64,000 bases of DNA from Turritopsis dohrnii (GCA_027922465.2 BQMF02000096.1:310001-374000), one strand, 5' to 3'; shown: positions 32,522 through 43,552, counted from the first letter of the stretch. Numbers and translations are program-made. Notes: generated by a model not told the origin, from the letters alone.

Positions 32522-32589
32522 AAATACTTTTAAAACTGTTTATGATTGAATTAGTAGTTTGTATCATAATCTTGAATGTTTCGTCTTGC

Positions 32590-32725
32590 GTCATTTATTT
32601 ATTTATTTACTTTATTTAATGTCGATTAAATACTGTTACATACGTAGCTTTCTAAATTACTAAAATAAATAATCTAGTAGCTAATAAACATCGACTTAAT
32701 ATAGTTAAAATAGAAAGATAAAAAT
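32590..32725. repeat. Dispersed repeat with TTTATTTAATGTCGATT core, copy 1
   Basis: It begins with a TTTA/TTTC simple stretch and then CTTTATTTAAYGTCGATT. The same sequence occurs at 38735-38885 in the same orientation, so it is a repeat family, perhaps a non-LTR 3' end. Between 32725 and 33320 I see nothing further. Confidence 0.55.
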
Positions 32726-33321
32726 GATAAAACTAATAAAAACAAGATTCGCAAAAATGCGACTATATACTTCCCCAAAGTTGCGAAACTTTTGCCAATT
32801 ATTGTGTGTACATTGATAACCATAAGAAAAATATGCATCATTAAATAAGTACAATGCTATAACTACCATCAATGTCATACTCAGATAAAAATGTTGTCCT
32901 TACTAATCAGGGTAGAATTGAATTTAATACAACAAAACAACTTATTTTGAACTAATTAAGAAATGAAGATGTTCATGGTTTCTCTTATAAATTTTGCTGA
33001 GTAATACTTTCCCTTAAACAACTAAATATCAACAACCGCACTAATGTGTAAGGCAATTTTAGCATAAAAAAACATATGATCTTTATTGTTGCAGAAGCTT
33101 GACATCCTTTATACCATAAAATCACGACAAAACAATGTAATTCAACAGATGACACTTGCACTTGCTCTTACAACATTATACAATCAAATTTGTATACAGA
33201 TTTACAAAAGAAGAAAAGAATACTTTGAGTTAGACATATAAGCAAGTAACTATAACCATAAGAAAGATATTGGCAAAGAACTCAATACCAGTTGGTAGAG
33301 TCCAAGTAAATTATTCATTTA

Positions 33322-33480
33322 TTTAAAATTTAAAAACATAAAAATACGTGACTTTAAGTTTCATGCATATCACAATCACCAGATGTATAAAATATAGATG
33401 TATAAAATTTTATACATCTGATGATTGTGATATGCGAAACTTAAGGTCATGTATTTTTATGTTTTTAAATTTTAAATAAG
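33322..33480. repeat. Long near-perfect fold-back (about 75-bp arms)
   Basis: The left arm starts TATTTAAAATTTAAAAACAT. The right arm ends with its complement, with only a few mismatches over about 75 bp and a loop of a few bases. The RNA would form one long hairpin. It may be a tiny MITE or a hairpin RNA locus; no target duplication was found. Confidence 0.75.
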
Positions 33481-34287
33481 TGAATAAGCAAATAACTATC
33501 AAAAGCACTTAAAAGCACTTCAAATTAGCACTTCAAATTTGGACAGAAGTGACAATTTATAAAATTAAATTCAAGTATTCGGAATAAACATCTCTGTTCA
33601 AAAAAATATGTGCACACCCATTATTTATTATATATTTTATAAAAATGACCATTGTATATAAATCCCAAATGAAAAAAAAAACAGATTTCGGTAATGAAAA
33701 TAGACTACACATACAATACCAAATCAATACAAAGCTGAAAGTAGACGTTCGTGTTCTGGATTGATTTAATTTACAGATTGTTTGTTGGATTATATATGCT
33801 TTAATTTATATACGTTTGCTGTTTGTGTAAGGAAAATTGACAGTATTCCAATTTTTTACTAAAATATCATATATATACAGTATCAAAACAGTATAGGTGA
33901 TCATGGAATTAATCCATAGTAAATTATGTTTCTGTTGTCAGATTAAATGACTACCTAGGGAAGAACATTTTTCGACCACAGATTCTTTCAAGTTAATTGT
34001 GTCTCAATCTTGTCTGCTAAAATATTATACGCAATTGTTTTTCTGACGTTCTTATTGCATATGCGACATCACATTTTTACTTGCAGTTTTTTTTAATGTA
34101 CTTTCTGAATTAACTGGTTGAACTGGTTGTTCTCCACATAAAAGGTTTCCTTTTATAGCTGTATATACATCATATATGTGCTTTCAGTTCACATTATATC
34201 AGGACGTAAAATAAAAATAAATATTCAGCCTGTATTGATAATGAATTTTCGCCTTTGCACTGAAATCGCAGCTTCAATGTTCCAAGC
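33481..34287. other. Non-coding, AT-rich
   Basis: I see no gene, RNA or repeat ends in this interval. Confidence 0.4.
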
Positions 34288-34295
34288 ATTTAATT

Positions 34296-35125
34296 ATGAA
34301 GTTAGATCGACGCCAAAATCTCGTTTATCAAGTCGTCGAGTCGTTTTAGATGTTGACTCGTGACGTCATTAATCGTTTTAGAAGTTAACGCGGTTCACAG
34401 TAAGGCGACAAACAAGTCGTCGAGTCGTTTCAGATGAACACTCGTTTTTCAATTTGAGGCGTCTTAGAAATTGGGGTCGCTAGATGCTGTGTAATTGAGG
34501 CGCTGCGGAAGATTAGCCGTTTTAGATGTTCAGTCGGTTCAGAAAATGAGGCGGTGCAACCTGATTACCAGTTTCTCTAAGTCAGTGTTGGCTTTTACAC
34601 AAGAACAGATTTTTGTGTCATATTTACATAAGTCATGATGCTGGCCATCATGTTTTCTAGTAGTTGCATGAAGCATGGGCCATTGCATGGTTATGAATGA
34701 AAAAATGACCAAACTGTGAAGGATTCCCTTTTCTTTCAGATGCATTTGATTGTTTGTTAGTAGAATTCTGAAAGATCCCTTCTCTTTATCTTTATAATGA
34801 AATATGTACCTCACATTAATATGTTCATGTTCAGTTAGTGTGGAACACCTTTATCGCCTGATTTCAAGAAAGGGGCTCACGAATAGTGTCATTTTGAATA
34901 AACAGATCATGAAATTGTAGTAGTTTTTGATATGAAAGACCGACAAATTTTGAACAACGCGTCATCATCTGAAACGAACAAACTTCTAAAACGCCTTCAT
35001 TTGAAAAGCGAGTGTTCATCTAAAACGACTCGACGACTTGAATATCGACTTATTGTGAACCGCGTTAACATCTAAAACGACTCGACGACTTGACAAACGA
35101 GATTTTGGCGCCGATTTAACTTCAT
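34296..35125. mobile_element. DNA transposon derivative with 8-bp target duplication
   Basis: It begins ATGAAGTTA and ends TAACTTCAT, with ATTTAATT duplicated exactly on both sides (34288-34295 and 35126-35133). The inverted arms are about 170 bp each and built from repeats of TCGTCGAGTCGTTTTAGATG and GGCGTCTTAGAA-type motifs. The middle (34540-34930) has a 91-codon minus-strand ORF I do not recognise. An 8-bp duplication fits hAT or Merlin, but the ends match neither pattern well. Confidence 0.8.
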
Positions 35126-35133
35126 ATTTAATT

Positions 35134-35538
35134 ACCAATCATCATCATCATACAAATAGCATTTTTGTTATCAACAAAATAAAAACAAAACAATATTTTT
35201 CTGTTTTCTGCATGTTTCTTCAAAGGTTCTTACAAAACCTTTTAAGACAATACTGAACTAAAACGATTTATTTCCATCATTTAACATTGAATTCTCTTGA
35301 ATCATTTTAAAAGCTAGTGGAAAAAACAAAAATCTTCTACAACCCATTCGCACTGACTGAAAAAACATGGCGTGCTACTTGACTGTAGACTAGCCTCTAT
35401 TCTTATCTACTTTGGCGGCTAGGCGAAAATTCCATTCTGAACCGCGGCTATAAAAGTGAACGGAGAAGAAGGAGGAGAAGAAGGAAACTGCCGGTTTTAA
35501 CATATATTTCGCCCTATGGGGAAATATATAATAAGGTT
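35134..35538 (-). other. Spacer with a probable Helentron-like 5' end
   Basis: On the minus strand, at about 35530-35500, a palindromic stretch (ATATTTCCCC..GGGCGAAATAT) is followed by TTAAAACCGGC and a TTCTTCTCC run. This is the same layout as the 5' end at 21586. The rest shows nothing recognisable. Confidence 0.35.
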
Positions 35539-36650
35539 TTAAATATAACCTACATGCTGGATGTATGTAGCGCACAGACGACATTTGCAAGGAAGTCTTT
35601 CAGATGTTAGAAGTTTAGATTTAAACTGTTCCACCGAATCAGCAGATTTGGTGGATTGACTTACAAGTCTCCAAGTTTGTGGTCCCCGAAATGATGGGGT
35701 TTCAACACCACGGTTTACAGTGCAAGCGTGCCCAGCCCTGAAATCATTACGATTACGAAGGCCAGGACCAGAGGTATTCAGTGGAAAGACTTCCTGCAAA
35801 TAAGAAAGACCCAGATTATGTAGACGTTTAAAAAGTAAGACCATGAGCTGGAAAATATTTGAAGCGTGATTTGATTTACATCCATACTTGGCAAGGAGTT
35901 CAGAGAAATCGAAATTTGTGTTACCATCTACAAGACGTAGGGCTCTTTCATGGAGAGAATTTATTCTATTGTTATTGCTACGAGAAGTGTAAGCCCATAA
36001 CAGAGGACAATAATTAAACTGAGATGTAATGTAGCTATTTACCAATAGAATAAGTTTCTCTTTATCAAGATATGGTTTCAATCTCGCTATAGCATAGAAT
36101 TTATTTCCAGCTTTCTTACAGATCTTGGAAATATACGATGTCAGATTGAGCTTTGGATCTACAGTGATACCAAGGAGTTCTACCTCGCTAGAGGGTTTAA
36201 TAATTACATTATCTACAGAAATATAAAATTTTTCGAAATTTTCTACCGCATTTCTATGGTTAGTCAATAATAATAAAAGCTTACATTTGCCTAAGTTCAA
36301 AATAAGTTAGTTATTTTGAAACCATTCAGAGAAACGCTGAGTTTGTGGAAGCAGCAAAAATAGTGTTATCATCTGCATAGTTACAAACATTAGAATTTAT
36401 GAAATAGAAAAGATCATTGAGGTAGATATTAAAAAACAATGGTCCTAGGATTGAGCCCTGAGGAACACCTACTTTCAAACAAAGTGATTCGCTGAGAGTA
36501 GAGTTCGCTTTAACTACCTGAAAACGATCAGAGAGATAGCTAGAAACAAGACAAAGAGAGGACAGCATCAGCATGAAGGCAGCATAGTCAACCCTATCCA
36601 ACAAGTAGTGTCTGGTATTTTCAATCAGGAAGCTCTGAAAACACCCTACA
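35539..36650 (-). pseudogene. Non-LTR retrotransposon reverse transcriptase, 5'-truncated
   Basis: The upstream frame (to about 36604) has the palm motif G-V-P-Q-G-S-I-L-G-P-L-F-F-N-I-Y-L-N-D and the catalytic Y-A-D-D-N-T. After a break near 36310 a 253-residue frame carries the thumb and C-terminal region: L-L-G-I-T-V-D, C-P-L-L-W, H-E-R-A-L-R-L and R-G-P-Q-T-W. These are typical of Jockey/CR1/L2-type APE elements. The endonuclease and first RT motifs are absent, which fits a 5'-truncated insertion. It is inactive. Confidence 0.8.
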
Positions 36651-36679
36651 ATTTTAAAAGTACGTGCAGTGGTGATTTA

Positions 36680-37319
36680 ACAGATGAGGCCGAGACTGAA
36701 CAGTCTGAGCCTTGAGTTGAATCGAGACAATATTTATCAGGAAATGTTGCTTTAATATCAGACACGAAACACCAATGCTCACCAAATTCAATTCAGTTTG
36801 AATGGTAAGCAGGCAATGGGAGATGGTGTGAACAGAGATGCCTATTGCGCCTTTTGTGAAACGTTTTACATGAAAATGGAAGGAGAGAACGAACGTGTAC
36901 CAACGAATAACATGGATGAAACTAAACTAGAAACTGAACTGTATGGATGCACAAAGAGACACTCATTGCTAACTTTTCACCAACAGAGACATGCTCAAAG
37001 AATCAAAGAATAACAACCTGGTTACATAGAAGATTTATCAGAAGTTGTACTGAAGAACACCTCTATGCACTCGTGAGATTTGTCACTGGGTCCACAAGAG
37101 TCTACTACCTAATACCACAATTAAATTGGAGTATGTTGACCAGTCTCCTAATCATCTCCACCCAGCATCACAAACCTGTTTTGGCATTTTAATCTTGCCA
37201 AGACAATATTCTTCATTTACTGAAATGAGATTAAATTTCCGAATGTATTTTTATAACAAAGATACCTGGTCTGTCCATGATGACTTTAATGCAAATTTAT
37301 ATCAGACTGATAGTGAATG
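36680..37319 (+). pseudogene. C-terminal HECT-like part of a G2E3-like gene
   Basis: Across several frames the order is M-G-D-G-V-N-R-D-A-Y-C-A-F, G-E-N-E-R-V-P-T, L-V-R-F-V-T-G-S-T, H-P-A-S-Q-T-C-F-G-I-L-I-L-P and F-T-E-M-R-L-N-F. The H-x5-C-F-x-x-L-x-L-P pattern contains the catalytic Cys region of HECT ligases. At least three frameshifts and stops make it inactive. It is on the same strand as the N-terminal half at 31473-32521 and is separated from it by the RT relic and the 8-bp-duplication transposon, so both probably derive from one gene. Confidence 0.6.
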
Positions 37320-37950
37320 AAGCGTTTGTATTTTTATTGTTTGTTGTTTCTTTTTTAACTTTATTTAAAAATTTTGTTGAACTTTAGGAACGTCTGGATA
37401 CAGCATTGTGGAAATGATGTATAAAATTTTTGCAGAAGTCACTACGTAATGAGATAGTTCAAGGTACAGCAGATGTTCTTTTTTTTTTCTTCAGTAGGAG
37501 TAACCATTTCCACTTTCTCATTTTCTTACTAAAATCAGTATTACATTACGTTTTTTTTGTTTTCTTATTCGCTTTTTTAAGAGTAACACACACGTGCACT
37601 AATTTTCGCGCGTATTACCTTTTCGTGGAATCAGCAAAAATTCCCTAAACTCGTTTTTTGTTTTGTTTTTTTTTTGTTTATATTTATCTATTTATATTGG
37701 TTTTTGTTTATATTAGTTTTTGTTTTCACTTTGCCTTTGTTATTTTGTGGCGAAATTTATGTATTTCGCTATTACAAAGACATGCGAACTTTTTTCTCGT
37801 CTAGAGTTACTTGCCCGATTCTTGAACAATTTCATTTTTATTACGCTTTTTGGAACTGATTTTGGGATAGTAATTGCGTGCCTCTGAAAAAGTTGTAGTA
37901 TGTAAGGTCATAATATATTAATATTAGTACAGTTTTGCCATCATCCAAAC
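37320..37950. other. T-rich non-coding stretch
   Basis: Several poly-T and TTTGTTTATATT-type runs lie at 37650-37730. I see no gene. Confidence 0.4.
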
Positions 37951-39287
37951 TTACAGTATACACAAAATATCATAAGTTATTGAACAGGTGAATAAGTGTA
38001 ACAAAAGTGTCACGTCTGTGGCTGTTTTAGGAAATACTATGTTGTTGCTATCCATAAGCGTAAGGGCTAGTTCTTGAAGTTCATCCCAACCAAAATTCAC
38101 TGGCCCTATGCTGCAACATTGCTGGGAAGCCACATGCAAATCCATATTATTGAATTGTATTTTAAAATCTTGCACTCCAGCGCTTGGCGTGAAATATTAA
38201 ACATCAGGACGGTCATGCGGTCCAAGGACTGGATGCGTAGTAGGATTTCTTCTGATGATGTGACTATTCCAAGAGCTTTTAACATCCTCTAGTTCTCCTT
38301 TCAAAATAGGCTCGAACACAAATCGGATACATTCCAAGTGGATATCACTAGTATTGTCCAACTGATTTGATTCAAGCATTTCTTTGAAAAATTCAATCCA
38401 CCACGCGGAACAAACCCTCCTAAACTGAGACCAGAGTTCTTCTGTTCTTTGGTTGCTTACAGATCTTCAATATGCAAAACCCTGATATCTTGCTAAATTA
38501 TCCAAGTGTGGATTTTTGTTTGTGGCGGCAACTTCAAGCCATAGAATTTTCCGGCTGTAACCGTCAATACAGTCGTGTATTGACAGGCCGTATGGATTCA
38601 ATTTATCGTACCCATCAAGGTTCAAAACATAGTTTGGACCTCGTGCGTAATCATTTCTTCTTCATAGCCTGTTTCGCTGACGATTAGTTACAAACTCAGG
38701 ATCAAGTATTTTCAACCTTTAATCGTGAGTCGCGTATTTCATTTCATTTCATTTTGCTTTATTTAACGTCGATTTTACCTAGATTACATTTAAAAACTAA
38801 TTTACATCGACAGTAAAACAAATAAATTAACAAAATAAATAAACAAATAAATGAAAGATCTAAAAATGTTGTAAATATCCTAGACCTGGGACAAAGTCTT
38901 TGCAAAGTTTCTATGGACATGATATACATTTCCAAGACTTGATTGCGGTATTAAAAGAGGAAGTTGACTTTGCGGACTTTAGATTTAACGTATACCATTT
39001 TTGAGTCACCTTTGATGTATCTGGCAGTATCCAAGTGAAGATCCTAAACCTTGTAAAACACCATCAACAAACGAAATTACTACATTCGTCTGACTTTGAT
39101 TACGTTTTCTGTAAAGATTTTCTGACCTCAATATTCTATGAACCTGTCTCAAACTTAAACAGATACCATGCACTCTCTCCACTCTCTCCAAAATTTCTTT
39201 ATCCTGAAATCCACGAGCAAAGTAATCACAAATTAAATTTGTAGTGTCAAATGAATTACCAACATTCCCCAGTGGTGTCAGCACCAT
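37951..39287 (-). pseudogene. Decayed integrase-core-domain gene
   Basis: The N-terminal frame (39287-39006) has Y-F-A-R-G-F-Q-D-K-E-I-L-E and H-G-I-C-L-S-L-R-Q-V-H-R-I-L, a helix-turn-helix start. Near 38640-38470 the minus strand reads G-P-N-Y-V-L-N-L-D-G-Y-D-K-L and I-D-G-Y-S-R-K-I-L-W-L-E, with the first two catalytic Asp of an rve-like core. Near 38379-38197 it reads W-N-S-H-I-I-R-R-N. The order matches the integrase-core genes widespread in cnidarians and fish. Internal stops, frame changes and an inserted dispersed repeat at 38735-38885 show that it is dead. Confidence 0.65.
38735..38885. repeat. Dispersed repeat with TTTATTTAACGTCGATT core, copy 2
   Basis: It matches 32590-32725 and starts in a TTTCATTTCATTTCATT stretch. 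It is inserted within the decayed integrase gene. Confidence 0.55.
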
Positions 39288-39469
39288 TTTTCCTTTTTAG
39301 GTCAACACAATACCAGTTCTCTGCCATGATAATACATAAATCTTTAAGTGAGAAATATCACGTTGCATAGCATTCTCACGAATAAATTATTAAGTTTAAA
39401 AGATTTGAAAAGAAGAAATCAGACATTATAAAACCACGCGATTAGCTAACATTAAACTCGCAAAATTGC

Positions 39470-39687
39470 CACTTTTTAAAAATGCAAGTTTTTATAAAAA
39501 GTAGGAAAATTGAAAGTTTTTACCAAAACTTGCAAAATTGCCACTTTTTAAAATTTCAAGTTTTTATAAAAAGTGGCAAAATTGCAAGTTTTTCACAAAA
39601 CTCGCAAAATTGCGACTTTTTAAAATTGAAGAGTTTTCCTAAAACTAGCAAAATTGCAAATTTTTGAAATTGCGAGTTTCAGAAAAC
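39470..39687. repeat. Local tandem repeat of AAAATTGCAAGTTTTT-like units
   Basis: About 60-bp units built from AACTTGCAAAATTGCCACTT and AAGTTTTTATAAAAAGT recur three to four times. The array resumes at 42847 (CAAAAATTGCAAGTTTT) on the other side of the Ginger element, which identifies it as the Ginger target. Confidence 0.7.
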
Positions 39688-39691
39688 CCGG

Positions 39692-42600
39692 TGTAGCAGC
39701 TTATAATCACTCCCTGACAAAAAGTACTCCCCCAGTACTTACTTCCTAGTAAAAAACTACTCCCTCAGTACTTTTTTCCTAGTAAATAAGTACTCCCTTT
39801 AGGAAATAAGTACTCCCCAAAGGGATTACTTATTTCCTAGGCCAAAGTAACTCCTTTTTCAAAGATGTCATTACATTGCATTGCATTGTGAAATGATTCA
39901 TTCGAACTTCATTCGAACTTGATGCTTTGAAAACCCACGTTTTGGAAAGGGATTGACATTTAAAACTACGAAGATCGCGGAAACAATGGCACATCATGTT
40001 GTTTTGATGCTATCGAAAAATATTTGCGTGAAAAAACGTTTCCATGTGAGGTGGCCGGAGATAAAGGGAAAAAAGCAAACTTTCGAAAAGCATGCAAGGC
40101 ATTTAGCATTGTAAACGGCCAGCTAATGTACAAAGATTCAAGACTTGTAATTTCTTCAAAGGAGACTCAACAAACGATAATCCATGATATTCATGTTGGA
40201 TTAGGGGAAGACTCTAAAGCAAAAGCAATGGCTGCTCATCGTGGAAGGGATTCAACACATCAGAAAATCGTGGCTAGATTTTTCTGGCACAATGTCAAAA
40301 GTGATGTGGAAGAGTTTATCAAGAAATGTGACCAATGCCAAAAACATGGTAAAATAAAAAAAGTATCTTCTGAGCTCCATAGTATTCCTGTAAAAAACGA
40401 AGTTATGCAGCAAGTTGGTGTCGATGTTTGTAATCTGCCTCAAGTTGACGAATTTAAGCATCTAATTGTGTGCATAGACTATTTTACGAAATGGTCTGAA
40501 GCAAAGCCCACCAAAGACAAAACAGCTGCTACAATTGCGCAGTTTTTGTATGAAATCATTTGCCGTCATGGATGCATCAAAGTGCAAATCAATGATCAAG
40601 GAAGAGAGTTTGTCAACGAAGTGATCGAACATCTGCACAGAATGACTGGCACCTCACAACGCGTAACATCTGCGTACCATCCCCAATCCAATGGACTTTG
40701 TGAGCGGCAAAACCGAACTATCAAGGACTTATTGGTGAAGGTTCTTGATGAAAACGCCGCCGAATGGCCATATATCATCGAAGGAATTTTGTTTGCGCAT
40801 AGGGTTAGCAGACACACATCGACAAAATATTCACCCTTTTTTCTTCTGTACAACCGAGAGCCAACATTACCCATCGACATTAAACATAATTTATTCCATA
40901 ATGTTGATGACAGCACTGACGAACCATTCGATAAAAAAACGTTCGATGCGGTTCTTTCAAATGCAATTTCTATGAGAGAAAAAGTTCATAAACACGTAGG
41001 TGAAAACATTCAATCAGCGCAGAAGAAACAACAACGTGATTACAATCGACGCCACCAAGTGTCAAACGTTGTCAAGGTTGGTCAGAAGGTGCTTCTAAAG
41101 AACCAAAAGAGGGAGGACAAAAAAGGCGGCAAATTTTCATTCAAGTGGCTCGGTCCATACACAGTTCAAGCGATATCAAAGAAGAACCTATGCTCTTTGA
41201 CTAACAAGAATGGAAAGGAAATCAAAAAAAAGTACAGTATCTCTCTGTTGAAACCATACGTGGATCCAACTCCTATCGTTGTGAATGATGAAAAGCCTCC
41301 TGTTGACACAAAAATTGCTTCTTCTGCTTCAATGGACCAGCAGGTGCCTGTTCATGAAAAGATCAATTCTTCCGCTCCAGGCAACCAGCAACTTCCAAAT
41401 TTATGGCCCAAACTACCAAATGAAATCATTGAAAAGATTTTGATTGACTCTGTGAAGTCCTCCGATAACGTAGTAGAAACATATAGAGCTGTATCACGCA
41501 CCTGTTTAAAATTCAAAGAGATCGTACAAAGAAAACAAGAATCACTTCTTCCTCGGTTATACATCAAATTTCAAGATCGCATGCTTGATACATTACCTCG
41601 ATGGAACGGCATGATTAAAGTGAGTGTACGGAAAGTTGTGAAAATATTTGGCCCTTTTAGTGGGGTTGCAGTTAGTTTAGCTGACATGATTAACAATAAA
41701 AAATGGAAATCCGCATGGCTTATTATTCGTCCTGAAAAGCATTCCTGGTTTACAGTCGAAAGAATCTTCTGGAAATCATCTGGAAAACCTACAGATCAAA
41801 CGAAAGAAATTTCAAGAGCCAATGAGAGTCATGTCATTTTCTGGCTAAAGAATGATCTTTATAACCTCCAGATTAAAGACGAACAAATCCTTCGCTCTCC
41901 AAATTCATGGTTGAATGATCGGATCATGGACGCTGCCCAGAAGCTTATTTGTAAAGAGCTGGGAGCTGATTACCAATCTGTCTTGAACGTGCAAAAACGT
42001 GGCAATGCACCATATCGACCAGTTAGCAATGACCACATTCAGCTACTGCATGATGGCTCTAACCACTGGTTGCTCACATTTTCCTCTAATGGTAGGGTTC
42101 AGATCTGTGACAGCTTGAAGACATCCCTCACCCGATCCACAAAGAAATGTGTAGATGCGTTGTACAAGAAAATTGTTAACGAGAGTGAGAAATTGGTTAT
42201 CAACTTCCTTCCCGTGCAAAAACAGCCTGATGGCTTCAATTGTGGCCCATTCGCTGTGGCCTTTGCAGCAGAAATTTTGAATGGGTCATCGCCCATGGAG
42301 GCCCATTTTGATGTTGGAAAAATGCGAGACCATCTTATCTTGTGTTTGATAAAGAAGAACTTGTCGCCATTCCCTAAAGTCAAAATTCCCTAATCAAAAC
42401 TTATAATGAGACTAGCTGCCGAAAAATAACTGGCACTTCTATAACTATTATAAGCTACCTGTATGCAAGTATTAATGCTGATAGTGTGCTGAAGACACAG
42501 GAATGTAGGATATGTCAAAATGTTTTATTTTTGTTTTTGTTATGTGCGTTTGTTTTCATTCCCCTCAGTTATTTCAAGCACCGTCCTTTCCATTAAACAG

Positions 42601-42842
42601 AAAATCAGTAATCCTTTTACAGAAATTCGCATATTCATGGGAGGATTTGGTGTGTAGTTTACCGAAACTGCTCAAGGGCATAAAAAGGGGGGTACTTATT
42701 TCCAAGGGGAAGTACAAATTTACTAGGAAATAAGGAATCCCGAGAGTACTTATTTCTTAGGAAAAAGGTACTGGGGAGTATTTATTTCCTAGGAAATAAG
42801 TACTGGGGAGTACTCATTGAGAGGAGTACTTTTAGGCGGTGA
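39692..42842 (+). mobile_element. Complete Ginger-type DNA transposon with CCGG target duplication
   Basis: The ends are TGTAGC at 39692 and GGTGACA ending at 42842, inverted with the TGTNR-type start known for Ginger elements. CCGG is duplicated on both sides (39688-39691 and 42843-42846). The subterminal regions carry many AAGTACTCCC and TTTCCTAG repeats in both orientations. The single large gene encodes a Gypsy-like integrase without any reverse transcriptase, the defining feature of Ginger. It is 3,151 bp long and inserted into a local tandem repeat. Confidence 0.9.
40024..42393 (+). CDS. Ginger integrase/transposase fused to a Ulp1-type cysteine protease
   Basis: The numbering starts at the TTG codon at 40024. 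An H2C2 zinc finger spans about residues 72-105 (H-R-G...H...C-D-Q-C). The integrase core has Asp134, Asp191 and Glu227 (35 residues between the last two, DD35E). A GPY/F-like motif W-L-G-P-Y follows near 385. An F-box-like L-W-P-K-L-P-N-E-I-I-E-K-I-L lies near 460. The last 190 residues form a C48/Ulp1 protease with W-L-N-D, S-N-H-W (His), I-C-D (Asp) and Q-P-D-G-F-N-C-G-P (Gln, Cys). The frame is open from 39964 without an in-frame ATG. An ATG at 39986 lies in another frame, so either one base has been lost or the start is spliced. The protein is otherwise intact. Confidence 0.88.
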   Translation: MREKTFPCEVAGDKGKKANFRKACKAFSIVNGQLMYKDSRLVISSKETQQTIIHDIHVGLGEDSKAKAMAAHRGRDSTHQKIVARFFWHNVKSDVEEFIKKCDQCQKHGKIKKVSSELHSIPVKNEVMQQVGVDVCNLPQVDEFKHLIVCIDYFTKWSEAKPTKDKTAATIAQFLYEIICRHGCIKVQINDQGREFVNEVIEHLHRMTGTSQRVTSAYHPQSNGLCERQNRTIKDLLVKVLDENAAEWPYIIEGILFAHRVSRHTSTKYSPFFLLYNREPTLPIDIKHNLFHNVDDSTDEPFDKKTFDAVLSNAISMREKVHKHVGENIQSAQKKQQRDYNRRHQVSNVVKVGQKVLLKNQKREDKKGGKFSFKWLGPYTVQAISKKNLCSLTNKNGKEIKKKYSISLLKPYVDPTPIVVNDEKPPVDTKIASSASMDQQVPVHEKINSSAPGNQQLPNLWPKLPNEIIEKILIDSVKSSDNVVETYRAVSRTCLKFKEIVQRKQESLLPRLYIKFQDRMLDTLPRWNGMIKVSVRKVVKIFGPFSGVAVSLADMINNKKWKSAWLIIRPEKHSWFTVERIFWKSSGKPTDQTKEISRANESHVIFWLKNDLYNLQIKDEQILRSPNSWLNDRIMDAAQKLICKELGADYQSVLNVQKRGNAPYRPVSNDHIQLLHDGSNHWLLTFSSNGRVQICDSLKTSLTRSTKKCVDALYKKIVNESEKLVINFLPVQKQPDGFNCGPFAVAFAAEILNGSSPMEAHFDVGKMRDHLILCLIKKNLSPFPKVKIP

Positions 42843-42846
42843 CACC

Positions 42847-43311
42847 GGCAAAAATTGCAAGTTTTATTAAAAAAGTGTGGGCCACCGTAAATCCACTTTG
42901 TGTGCAACACATTTAACTTGAGTGATGGTTTTTTTCAAAATTTACGGTCAAAATCTTCTTAATCATGGTCACATAGAGGTAGTTAGACCACGCAAGACAC
43001 ATTCAGGACAAAATCATAAGCATAGACGGTAAAAATCAAAAGATTAAAATTTGAGAGAAGTTTTTCGTAAAAACTATTTACATCGTCAGTCTCCTATGTA
43101 CAACTGAGGACACTTTTCAGGACACTTTTTACGATTATTATATGGGGAAACCCCGCCGCTGATAGTTTTCATGGGCTAATAACGGAAAACTCTTCAAATG
43201 CGCTGTTTTGATTGGTTGACAAATTCCAAAAAGTTCGTTCTTTAATAGCGGTTTTCATTATCGGTTGTGAATTTGACGTAGAAACATGAAGGCCTTATTA
43301 TAAACTACTTT
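42847..43311. other. Target repeat remainder and spacer
   Basis: The first 35 bp continue the AAATTGCAAGTTTT array. No gene is visible in the rest. Confidence 0.45.
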
Positions 43312-43552
43312 TCATCCAGGGCCCGCGCTACCGGGGTGGCCAGGGGGGCCCTGCCCCCCCCCCCCCCCCCCCACTTTTTTGCTGAGTAAAAAATTTTTTT
43401 TACACATAAATTTAAAAATTTAAAAAAAAATCGGGTGTGGCTACGCAACTGAAAAAGGAACAGCCAAAAGCTATTATTATGCATTCAGGCTTTAATCCGG
43501 AATCAGCAGCCGGCCACTACCGAATCATTTACTTTGATGCAATTGACACCGT

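Noticed and set aside
39470..39687. A CRISPR-like array
   Set aside because: Units are imperfect and adjacent with no spacers, and the context is eukaryotic. It is a local tandem repeat.
40024..42393. An LTR retrotransposon of the Gypsy group
   Set aside because: The integrase is Gypsy-like, but there is no reverse transcriptase, RNase H, protease or LTR. The TGTNR-type inverted ends and 4-bp duplication are those of Ginger.
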